64,000 bases of DNA from JBPOFY01 sp051252415 (GTDB lineage Bacteria; Verrucomicrobiota; Verrucomicrobiia; Opitutales; Coraliomargaritaceae), in the NCBI GenBank assembly GCA_051252415.1, contig JBPOGA010000016.1, positions 1 through 64,000 on the forward strand, given 5' to 3'. This document shows positions 1-7,540 of the stretch, one piece after another. The notes beneath the pieces were generated by a model that was not told the DNA's origin, made no database searches, and saw only the letters and a list, made by a program, of their open reading frames with translations. Every line of letters starts with the position of its first letter. Position 1 is the stretch's first letter. Position numbers and translations under genes: made by a program.

Positions 1-75
1 AGTAGTCGGGTTGGCTTTAGCCGCCCGACAGATAATGCCCGCAACTGTCAGGCGGCTGAAGCCAACCTGACTACG
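1..75. repeat. REP-like long imperfect hairpin
   Basis: Two 31-base arms (1-31 and 45-75) are complementary except for about four positions, several of which would still pair as G-U in RNA. The core is TTGGCTTTAGCCGCC facing GGCGGCTGAAGCCAA, with a 13-base loop. It lies outside any gene, just before the fucose catabolic pair. It looks like a dispersed REP/BIME-type palindrome rather than a simple terminator, because there is no T-run on either side. Its role is unknown. Confidence 0.7.
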
Positions 76-230
76 GACGATTAGGATTATGAGTAAGATT
101 AAGATCTAGGGCATACTGCTGGATGCCACACTTCCCTTCGGGGAGCACGTAACTATGTCCACATTGACCGAGCTTGCACAGTCGACACCAGCCATCTACA
201 AACTACGAACTACACTCCACCTATACTTTG

Positions 231-1085
231 ATGCAGTTCATCGACACACACCAGCACCTTCTCTACCCCGCGCAGTTCAACTACGAATGGACTGCTGACT
301 TCCCAGCACTTCAAGGAAACTTCCACCTAGAAGACTATTGGGCAGCTGCCAATAGTGATGAGGTTGAAGGCACCCTCTTTATGGAGGTCGATGTCGAAGC
401 AAAACAGAGCGGTCAAGAGGCTCGTTTCTTTAGTCAATTAGCAGACAACCCCACGAATCACATCCTAGGAGTGATCGCCTCAGCTCGTCCCGAAGAAGAC
501 GGCTTTGAAGATTACCTAGACTCGATCGCGCATACAAAACTCAAAGGGATTCGTCGCGTCTTGCACACACAACCGGATGCCCTCTCGACCTCGACATGCT
601 TTCGCAAGAACATAGCTCAGCTTGCGCCACGTAATCTCACATTCGATATTTGCGTTCAACAGGCACAACTCGGGATCGCACTCGAATTAGTAAAGTCCTG
701 CCCGAACACATCGTTCATCCTCGATCACTGCGGGTGCCCAGATATTGCCAATCAAGCAACCACCAACAGTGAAAGCTGGCAACAATGGCAGCAAGGTATC
801 CGCGCACTCGCAGAACGTCCAAACGTGGCCTGCAAATTCTCAGGTATCACGGTCTACGCAGACCAAGCGCAGCGTAATGCCGAAAGCCTACGCCCCTACC
901 TCACTGAAATGCTTGAATGCTTCGGCAGCACTCGTATCGTCTGGGGCGGTGATTGGCCCGTCTGCAACCTTGCAGATGGATTACCACCCTGGATCGATAT
1001 CAGCAAGGAGCTCCTCTCAGAGCTCTCCTCAGACGAACAAGTAAACATCCAGAGCGACAACGCACGTCACCTTTACGCACTCTAA
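231..1085 (+). CDS. Amidohydrolase-2 family protein, likely L-fuconolactonase
   Basis: This is a metal-dependent TIM-barrel hydrolase of the amidohydrolase_2 family (about 284 residues). The N-terminal DTHQHL supplies the HxH metal ligands. ILDHCG in the middle and WGGDWPV near the C-terminus match the later His and Asp positions of the family. Family members open sugar lactones (L-fucono-, rhamnono-lactone) or decarboxylate. A fuconolactonase role is inferred from the aldolase 15 bases downstream and from the fucosidase cluster nearby. The ATG at 231 is preferred over an upstream TTG at 174, because MQFIDTHQHL is the usual family N-terminus and the extra 19 residues look non-coding. No signal peptide is present, so it acts in the cytoplasm. 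Confidence 0.85.
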   Translation: MQFIDTHQHLLYPAQFNYEWTADFPALQGNFHLEDYWAAANSDEVEGTLFMEVDVEAKQSGQEARFFSQLADNPTNHILGVIASARPEEDGFEDYLDSIAHTKLKGIRRVLHTQPDALSTSTCFRKNIAQLAPRNLTFDICVQQAQLGIALELVKSCPNTSFILDHCGCPDIANQATTNSESWQQWQQGIRALAERPNVACKFSGITVYADQAQRNAESLRPYLTEMLECFGSTRIVWGGDWPVCNLADGLPPWIDISKELLSELSSDEQVNIQSDNARHLYAL

Positions 1086-1100
1086 TTTCCGACAACGACC

Positions 1101-2096
1101 ATGAACCAACCACTAAAAGGGATTTTCACACCCAACATCGTTCCTTATGATGAAAAGGGTCGTATCAACGAAGACGAACTACGCCGCATCATCCGCTGGC
1201 TAGGTGACAAAGGTGTCACGGGATTCTACCCAAACGGCAGTATGGGCGAGTTCATTCGCCTGAGCTACGAAGAGCGCAAGCAAGTAGTCAAAATCGTCAG
1301 CGAAGAAGCAGGCGGCCGCCCGATCCTTGCAGGTGCTGCCGAGCCGAACGTCGACCTCGTCTTAGAAATGTGCGCTTACTGCGCCGACCTAGGCTGCCGC
1401 GCCGTATCAATTACCGGCCCCTACTATTACAAACTCACACAAGAGAGTATCGAACAATACTTCCGTGATATTGCCGAAAAGTCGCCGATCGATATCGTCA
1501 TTTATAACATACCAAACTTTGCGAATGAGATAAGTATTCCCGTGCTCAAACGTCTCGCACTGGATTGCCCACGTATCATCGGCACCAAGGATACATCTGG
1601 CGACTTCTGCCGCTTCCAACGCATCCTGCACGAAATCAAATCTCAACGCCCTGATTTTGCCGCACTCATCGGTTGGGAGGAGCTCCTCTGCACTGCGATG
1701 TTCATGGGTGCAGATGGTGGCACCGTATCTAGCTCTGGCGTAGTCCCCGAAGTGTTGATGAAGATCTACAACGATGCCGTGGCAGGCAACTGGGAGTCCG
1801 CAAAACAAGCGCAATACAAACTCCTCGATCTGTTTAGCCTCATGGTCAACGCACCGAATTTCCCAGAGGGTTTCCGGGCAGGCTACCAGCTTCGCGGATT
1901 CAACACTGGCAAAGCACGTTTCCCCCTTTCTCCCGACGAATACAAGCTAATGGACGACATCCGTGGACGCATGGCATGCGTGCTCACAGAGTGCGGCTTC
2001 TCCGAGGCTGCCTCCAAATGCCAGAACGTAGCCGTCGGCGATCTAGGCCGCGTCGATGTCGAAGCCATCGTGCGTGACGTCATGCGCAAGATCTAG
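1101..2096 (+). CDS. Dihydrodipicolinate synthase family aldolase, likely 2-keto-3-deoxy-sugar-acid aldolase
   Basis: This is a class I aldolase of the DHDPS/N-acetylneuraminate lyase family, 331 residues. The Schiff-base lysine is K163 in IIGTKDTSGD. The catalytic tyrosine is Y135 in VIYNIPN. GSMGE (46-50) stands where the family has GTTGE. Such enzymes cleave 2-keto-3-deoxy acids to pyruvate plus an aldehyde. Beside a probable fuconolactonase, the most economical reading is cleavage of 2-keto-3-deoxy-L-fuconate to pyruvate and lactaldehyde, but the substrate cannot be read from the sequence. It probably forms a two-gene operon with the amidohydrolase. It is unlikely to be DapA itself, given the context and the C-terminal extension. 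Confidence 0.85.
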   Translation: MNQPLKGIFTPNIVPYDEKGRINEDELRRIIRWLGDKGVTGFYPNGSMGEFIRLSYEERKQVVKIVSEEAGGRPILAGAAEPNVDLVLEMCAYCADLGCRAVSITGPYYYKLTQESIEQYFRDIAEKSPIDIVIYNIPNFANEISIPVLKRLALDCPRIIGTKDTSGDFCRFQRILHEIKSQRPDFAALIGWEELLCTAMFMGADGGTVSSSGVVPEVLMKIYNDAVAGNWESAKQAQYKLLDLFSLMVNAPNFPEGFRAGYQLRGFNTGKARFPLSPDEYKLMDDIRGRMACVLTECGFSEAASKCQNVAVGDLGRVDVEAIVRDVMRKI

Positions 2097-2227
2097 TATG
2101 CCCGATCAAGAAACAACTGCAGTGGTTCTTCTTGTGGCCAAAGTCACGCATCAACTGAATCCGAAACCTAGATCGCAGACTTCGTATTCAAACAGGTGAG
2201 ACAAGCAGGCATTAGGCCAGATTCAGA

Positions 2228-4414
2228 TCATTCAGATTTCACAGGATAGGTGCCATTTTCCAAAACCTCTAGCCCACGACCGGAATGCTCATGGAAATAC
2301 GGGAAGGTGCCTTCTTCAAAATCCATGTAGTCTTGCGCGGACCTCCAAAAGGAGCCGTTTTGGAAACCACGATACTGACTCGTATAAGCTTGGTCGGTGA
2401 GTTTCGCGATATTTTCCTTTAGCTGTAGGCGTGTGCGATAGATGTCCATTAGACGAGCATGCATGAACATGGTATCCCATTGTCCGTATTCAGCTTTGTG
2501 TGCTTCTTCGATGACGTTCTCAATATCCGCAAGCACTGGCTCTAGGTTCTTGGCAAACGTTCGGGGGTCTTGATCCTTCGTGTATTGCTCAAATGCCTGA
2601 GTCAACTTAAGCAAGGCGCTGCTGGAATACATGTGAACCGCAACCTGATACGTGAAGTGTGCCTGAAAGAATGCCTTATCCTGCTCGGGAATTTTCGCCT
2701 CAAGTTGCTTTGTTTTCTCCCATAACACAGGGAAGAAATCTTCCGTCTCTGCAAGCGGCTCAATGGCTTGAGCAAACTCGTTCTTGTATCTGCCGTTACT
2801 AGATAGATCCTCCCCTTTCTGAATCAATTTGATATAGTTTTTTTGCAATAACTGGATCTGATAGAACATGAGATGCTCCGCCCGAGCTCCGCGCCAACGC
2901 CCCTGGATGGGCATACGCTCACGCATGTATGGAATATTATAATAATGTAGGCGCAATTCAGCCAGTGCTTCACCCAAGTCCTCACCAAAGCGGTTACCAT
3001 ACCAATCGACTAAATAGTCTTTCATTGATTCTTCGGGGGCTTGGCTCAGCGCAGGCTTTGCATCCCATAAGAAATCCATTATCGCCTGAGTCGACATCAC
3101 TGCTGGGCGAATGCCACTCACGTTGATAATCGCATACTTCGTCGCACCTCGGTCCACATAGCGTTGCAGTTCACTATAAATACGCGCAGGCGGCACCGCC
3201 TCAGTCGTGCGATTCTGTGAATTCATCATCATCATCACGTGATAGTAAAGGCCATCGCCAGGCTTAAGATCCGAACCATCTCCCTTGTCGCGCATGAAGC
3301 CACGTCCATCATCGGCAAACATTGTGCAAACGCCTTCGGGTATCTTCAATAAGCCTTCATTGAAAAACTTGCCCTGCTCATTCCATAGCGCCGCGACAAT
3401 CGTCGCATCAGGATCAAAGGCGCGCACAATATCAGTCTGCGTCTGCATCGCCTCAGCAATCACTCCTGCACGACCAGCATCATCTTCGGGTGCTGCTGGA
3501 TCACTATGCCAAAAAGCACCATCCGACTCGCCGCGAAAACCAATGATCCATGCGACTTCCTTATCCGCCTGTGCTTTGGCAGCCTTCGTCCATGCGTCGA
3601 TTAAAATATCTTTATGAGTAATAAACGAGAAAGGCACCCCCTTAGGCCAGTCCATCATATTTAACCCGAGTGGCGCGATGTGGTGGTGCGTAATGACCAC
3701 GCCTCGGCGCTTGCATAGATCATATACTGTTGCGTCCGGATATGGTGACGATTCTGGGATAAGCATGTTACCCTTACAACGCAACAAGCTCTCGATGATT
3801 TTATCCGACCACTCCATCGAGATGACATTGCCACCCAGAGGATCGCGGTGCATGCCATCGTGCAATTCTTCGTCATTGATAAACCAACCGCGCAGCTCGA
3901 AAGTCGGTGCATCGGGTGTGTAATCCATCTCAGAGCTTAGAGTGATTTCCGAACGGCGTTCAGGAATGCTGTCATTGAAAATATACATAGGGTCGATCCC
4001 CAAAACTTTCTCACAAAAAGTATAGATAGCGTAGATCGTGCCGCGCGTATCATTGCCGACTGCGGCAATTGCCGTGTTATGCTTGATTTTCGTAGCAAAG
4101 ATACGGTGTCTCTCTTTGCCCTCCGGCACCTCAGCATCCACGAGATGCTTCATATTCTCAACCGAGCCAAAAGCCACTATAGGGCCTGTCCATGCTTTTC
4201 GAGTGTTCTCTTTGAAAATCACCGGAGGATAGCCAAATACTTTATACCAATCGCGCTCGGCGTCACGGATCGCTTCACGAATTGCAGGATTGTCAAAGTC
4301 CTCTTGAGTCACAACCCATGGCGTATCGCCATCAATCATAATGGATGATTGCGCATGACCAGCAAGAACTGTGGCCGCGAATACAAATAGAACTGCGAGT
4401 AGCTTTAATTTCAT
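2228..4414 (-). CDS. Secreted GH115-like glycoside hydrolase
   Basis: This 728-residue protein has a clean signal peptide (1-21, ending GHAQ). The body resembles GH115, the xylan alpha-1,2-glucuronidase family: an N-terminal alpha/beta domain with GNDTRGTIYAIYTF (120-133), RGWFINDEE (175-183), HHHIAPLG (243-250) and GFRGESDGAFW (292-302). The last matches the conserved GFRGxxD stretch at the GH115 active site. It is shorter than many GH115 enzymes, which often carry an extra C-terminal domain. It probably removes glucuronic acid branches in the periplasm or outside the cell. It is divergent from the sensor-kinase gene and convergent with the aldolase gene. Confidence 0.8.
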   Translation of the reverse strand: MKLKLLAVLFVFAATVLAGHAQSSIMIDGDTPWVVTQEDFDNPAIREAIRDAERDWYKVFGYPPVIFKENTRKAWTGPIVAFGSVENMKHLVDAEVPEGKERHRIFATKIKHNTAIAAVGNDTRGTIYAIYTFCEKVLGIDPMYIFNDSIPERRSEITLSSEMDYTPDAPTFELRGWFINDEELHDGMHRDPLGGNVISMEWSDKIIESLLRCKGNMLIPESSPYPDATVYDLCKRRGVVITHHHIAPLGLNMMDWPKGVPFSFITHKDILIDAWTKAAKAQADKEVAWIIGFRGESDGAFWHSDPAAPEDDAGRAGVIAEAMQTQTDIVRAFDPDATIVAALWNEQGKFFNEGLLKIPEGVCTMFADDGRGFMRDKGDGSDLKPGDGLYYHVMMMMNSQNRTTEAVPPARIYSELQRYVDRGATKYAIINVSGIRPAVMSTQAIMDFLWDAKPALSQAPEESMKDYLVDWYGNRFGEDLGEALAELRLHYYNIPYMRERMPIQGRWRGARAEHLMFYQIQLLQKNYIKLIQKGEDLSSNGRYKNEFAQAIEPLAETEDFFPVLWEKTKQLEAKIPEQDKAFFQAHFTYQVAVHMYSSSALLKLTQAFEQYTKDQDPRTFAKNLEPVLADIENVIEEAHKAEYGQWDTMFMHARLMDIYRTRLQLKENIAKLTDQAYTSQYRGFQNGSFWRSAQDYMDFEEGTFPYFHEHSGRGLEVLENGTYPVKSE

Positions 4415-4558
4415 TTAAGTTGTGCTGTTATGATTTTGAAGTGAACGACTATAGCGGAAGTGCTACTATCTGCATATCGCGCGTATTCGCTACAGTTCGC
4501 TGATGAGTCCTTCGCGATTGTCACTCGACAATCATAGTCGGATACGTAGACCTTATGC
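4415..4558. promoter_or_regulatory. Divergent intergenic region between GH115 and sensor kinase genes
   Basis: About 144 bases separate the divergent starts, so both promoters should lie here. I see no convincing -35/-10 pair and no strong dyad. It is the natural candidate for binding of the response regulator encoded downstream of the kinase. Confidence 0.4.
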
Positions 4559-6583
4559 GTGCTCCCCCGCCATGGAATTTTCAATTCAAATGACCGACAT
4601 TGTATCGCCCGCTTGAACGACGTCCGTTTATTTCTATGCGCATGCATCTATGCGTTCAGTTTAATTGCCCTGAATGCATCACCTGAGCTCACCCAGCCAG
4701 CTCTCTCCGACCTCTGGCTCCCTGAACTGGAACAGAGAAAGATTGAAATCGAATCGGAGCTCAAAACGCTCGCGAAGCCTAGTCTCAATAGTGGCATCGG
4801 TGCAGTCGGCCATCGCTCGCCCAGCTATTCCGATGCAGATCACTCCGAATGGGTGCAAGTCGACCTAGAGGGCGACTACGCAATCGATACAATCTTTATC
4901 GTCCCCACACTGTGGCGTGATACTGCAGGCTTTGTGAACGATGCCTTTCCGGCTCATTTCACTGTGTCCATCGGCACCGAAGAAGACCCCACCGGGCGAG
5001 TTGTTTACGAATACAACGCAGACACGGATGTATTTACAGGAATTTCTCCACTACAGATTTCAGTGGACGGCCCGCCCATCTCATGGGTGCGCTTAGAAGC
5101 CACGCGTTTGAGTCAGCGTGCATTAGACGGTCGGTATGTTTTTCAGCTATCAGACTTAATGGCATTTGAGGGCAACGTTAACCGTGCCTTGCGTAAACCG
5201 ACGGCTTCATCCAGCAGAGCACACGAGAGCTTGGCGCGTAATACCGAGGCCTTAGTGGATGGCATCCTGCCTTACTTGATGAATTGTGTTTCAAGTCAAC
5301 AAAGCCGAGCCTATGTCAGTAAGGTCGGCATTGGAGCGCATCCCACCATCACGATTGATCTATTAGAAACATATCCCGTGTCGGGCATTCGACTACACGC
5401 CGCAGATCAGAGCGACACCGTTCCAATCACTCATGCAGGTGATTTTGGGATGCCCCACCACTTTTCTATTCATGCCTCAAATGATGAGAATTTCAACGAT
5501 GCCACCACACTCTTGGAAGTTCGCATAAATTCAATTTTCGAAATTGGCCCCTTCCTATCATGGGATTTCCCCGAACAATCCGCACGTTACATACGTATCA
5601 CCGCTCACGATCCATACGTTTATAATGGAAGCACTAGCGGCACTCGCATTGCCTTCGCGGAAATCGAAGTGCTTCGAGACGGCTTAAACGTCGCGGGGAA
5701 CAAGCCGATACAAACGAATTTTGAAGCGAAGAAAACAGGTCAATCGATTAGCGCATTCACTGATGAGCTCAACCTTTATGGAGCCATTATACCGCAACGG
5801 CAATGGCTCGGCGAGTTAGTGCAACGCCATGAACTCGAAGCAACACTTCGAAGCGTCGATGCAGAACTCTCTCAGCGCTATGCCCGTCAGAAAGTCTTAC
5901 TACGATGGGCCGTAATCAGCGCCATGTGCTTGATCCTTTGCATCGTATTTACCATACCCTACAATCGCATGCTAAGTTACCGGAAGGAGGTGCGAATCCG
6001 CGAGCGTATCGCAGCGAATCTTCACGACGAGTTGGGTGCCAACCTTCATGCTATCGGCATGTTGGGCGACGTGGCAGAACGTTCGATTGAATCCCCCAAA
6101 CGCCTGATTGAGGCAGTGCGCCGCATCCGAGGACTCACCGAGCGAACTGGCGTGGCCGCACGTCACTGCACTAACATGCTGGAAGCAGAAAACATCTGCC
6201 AAGATGTTGTCCTTGAAATGCGACAAGACACACAGCGACTCTTGAGTGACTACACAGTGCGTTTACACATCGAAGGTGAAGACCATCTACATGCACTGCC
6301 GCGGCGTAAACGTATCGATCTCTATTTATTTTTCAAAGAGTGCATCACCAATATCAATCGACATTCCATGGCAACCCGAGTATCGATACGCATCATTGCG
6401 AATCAGGACGTTGTGAGTGTATCCGTAATTGATAATGGCTGTGGCCATCTCACTGAAATACCAAAGTCTCTATTGCGCAGAGCCCGCTTAATGCGCGCCT
6501 CAGTGAAGCATAAGCAAGTCCGCCCAAGCGGCACGCATATCCGACTCCAATTCAAATCGAAAAAATTCCCCCTCTTTAGATAA
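4559..6583 (+). CDS. NarL-type sensor histidine kinase with two discoidin-like sensor domains
   Basis: A 674-residue membrane sensor. An N-terminal hydrophobic segment (about 23-40) exports a large periplasmic part containing two F5/8 type C (discoidin)-like modules: about 75-205 (WVQVDLEGDYAIDTIFIVP) and 255-372 (ITIDLLETYPVSGIRLHA, then ARYIRITAHDP). A membrane segment lies at about 449-468. The kinase core has the HisKA_3 H-box NLHDELGANL with H489, then an HATPase with DNGCG. The last ATP-lid motif is poorly kept. The start is GTG; no in-frame ATG precedes the signal segment. It probably senses a polysaccharide or oligosaccharide and phosphorylates the regulator whose ATG overlaps its stop (TAATG). 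Confidence 0.85.
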   Translation: MLPRHGIFNSNDRHCIARLNDVRLFLCACIYAFSLIALNASPELTQPALSDLWLPELEQRKIEIESELKTLAKPSLNSGIGAVGHRSPSYSDADHSEWVQVDLEGDYAIDTIFIVPTLWRDTAGFVNDAFPAHFTVSIGTEEDPTGRVVYEYNADTDVFTGISPLQISVDGPPISWVRLEATRLSQRALDGRYVFQLSDLMAFEGNVNRALRKPTASSSRAHESLARNTEALVDGILPYLMNCVSSQQSRAYVSKVGIGAHPTITIDLLETYPVSGIRLHAADQSDTVPITHAGDFGMPHHFSIHASNDENFNDATTLLEVRINSIFEIGPFLSWDFPEQSARYIRITAHDPYVYNGSTSGTRIAFAEIEVLRDGLNVAGNKPIQTNFEAKKTGQSISAFTDELNLYGAIIPQRQWLGELVQRHELEATLRSVDAELSQRYARQKVLLRWAVISAMCLILCIVFTIPYNRMLSYRKEVRIRERIAANLHDELGANLHAIGMLGDVAERSIESPKRLIEAVRRIRGLTERTGVAARHCTNMLEAENICQDVVLEMRQDTQRLLSDYTVRLHIEGEDHLHALPRRKRIDLYLFFKECITNINRHSMATRVSIRIIANQDVVSVSVIDNGCGHLTEIPKSLLRRARLMRASVKHKQVRPSGTHIRLQFKSKKFPLFR

Positions 6584-7239
6584 TGCAAAAGATTCAACTC
6601 ATGTTAATCGAAGACAATCGCGAATTCCGTGAAGTCTTGGAATTCTCGTTGGCCGACGAGCCCGACTTGGAAGTCACCAACCAATACAGCTCCGCCGAAT
6701 TCGCACTACGCGTCCTGAAGGATCAACCGGGAGTAAATGTGCCCGATCTGATTTTATTGGATCTGCAGCTGACAGGGATGTCTGGGGTGGAAGCAATCCC
6801 TTTACTCCAAGAAGCCATGCCGAAGGCTAAAATAATCATATTAAGTCAATCCGACAAGGAATCGGATGTCATCAGCGCCATCATGTCTGGCGCGTCGGGT
6901 TACTTGCTCAAATCATCGACAGTCACTCAAGTGATCGAAGCGATACGCATGGTGATGGCTGGGGGCTCATCACTGGATCCCAAAGTCGCCAACTATTTGC
7001 TGAACCAGTTGCGTGCGAAATGCACCGACGATGAAGTTCAAGATCTCATCACTAACCGAGAACTCGAGATCCTATCCTTACTAGCCGAAGGCCTAGTGAA
7101 GAAAGAAATCTCCGAGCAACTCGATATCACCTATCGAACAGTAGATACCCACGTTCGGCACATCTACGAAAAGCTGAACGTGAATAATGGCCCTGCTGCC
7201 GTCAACGCGGCCTACAAGCTCGGGTTATTTCGTCGATAG
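6583..7239 (+). CDS. LuxR/NarL-type response regulator
   Basis: This 218-residue regulator has a receiver domain (1-120) with acidic residues E10/D11, phospho-acceptor D60 in LILLDLQLTG and the K in GYLLKSS. A C-terminal LuxR helix-turn-helix reads LTNRELEILSLLAEGLVKKEI and TVDTHVRHIYEKL (about 152-205). Its start overlaps the kinase stop by one base, which implies translational coupling and a cognate pair. The likely targets are the divergent GH115 promoter and the fucosidase operon. Confidence 0.93.
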   Translation: MQKIQLMLIEDNREFREVLEFSLADEPDLEVTNQYSSAEFALRVLKDQPGVNVPDLILLDLQLTGMSGVEAIPLLQEAMPKAKIIILSQSDKESDVISAIMSGASGYLLKSSTVTQVIEAIRMVMAGGSSLDPKVANYLLNQLRAKCTDDEVQDLITNRELEILSLLAEGLVKKEISEQLDITYRTVDTHVRHIYEKLNVNNGPAAVNAAYKLGLFRR

Positions 7240-7540
7240 CCAATATAATACAGTAGAGTAAATTTCTATTTAAGAAAGTCCGTGCCCCCTCGTCTAGAAT
7301 CGGCTTGGAAGCGTTGTCTATAATATCCTTTAGGTGCACTTCTAACTGGGTAACATGCTTTGCAATATTATACCAGTTCTAGAAAAGTTTGATCTATTAA
7401 GATTAAATCGGTAGCGCAGGTCCGTCTCGGACCGCACCAAACCTTCGAGGCCAATCGCCGACACGACGCAAAATGCGCACCGAGACGGTGCTGCGCTACC
7501 AGTTCAAACATTCTTCGAAACGGTATCAGGCATATAGCTT
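7240..7540. repeat. Intergenic region with REP-like hairpin at 7410-7500
   Basis: This is the gap between two convergent genes (regulator and GH141). The first 170 bases show nothing recognisable. From 7410 to 7500 lies a large hairpin: arm GGTAGCGCAGGTCCGTCTCG (7410-7429, continuing to 7435) pairs with CGAGACGGTGCTGCGCTACC (7481-7500, starting at 7475), with a few mismatches and a loop of about 39 bases. Its structure parallels the hairpin at the start of the window, though the sequence differs. It may end transcription from both sides. Confidence 0.7.

Noticed and set aside
2228..4414. Alpha-glucuronidase GH67
   Set aside because: The RGWFINDEE and GFRGESDG motifs fit GH115 better than GH67.
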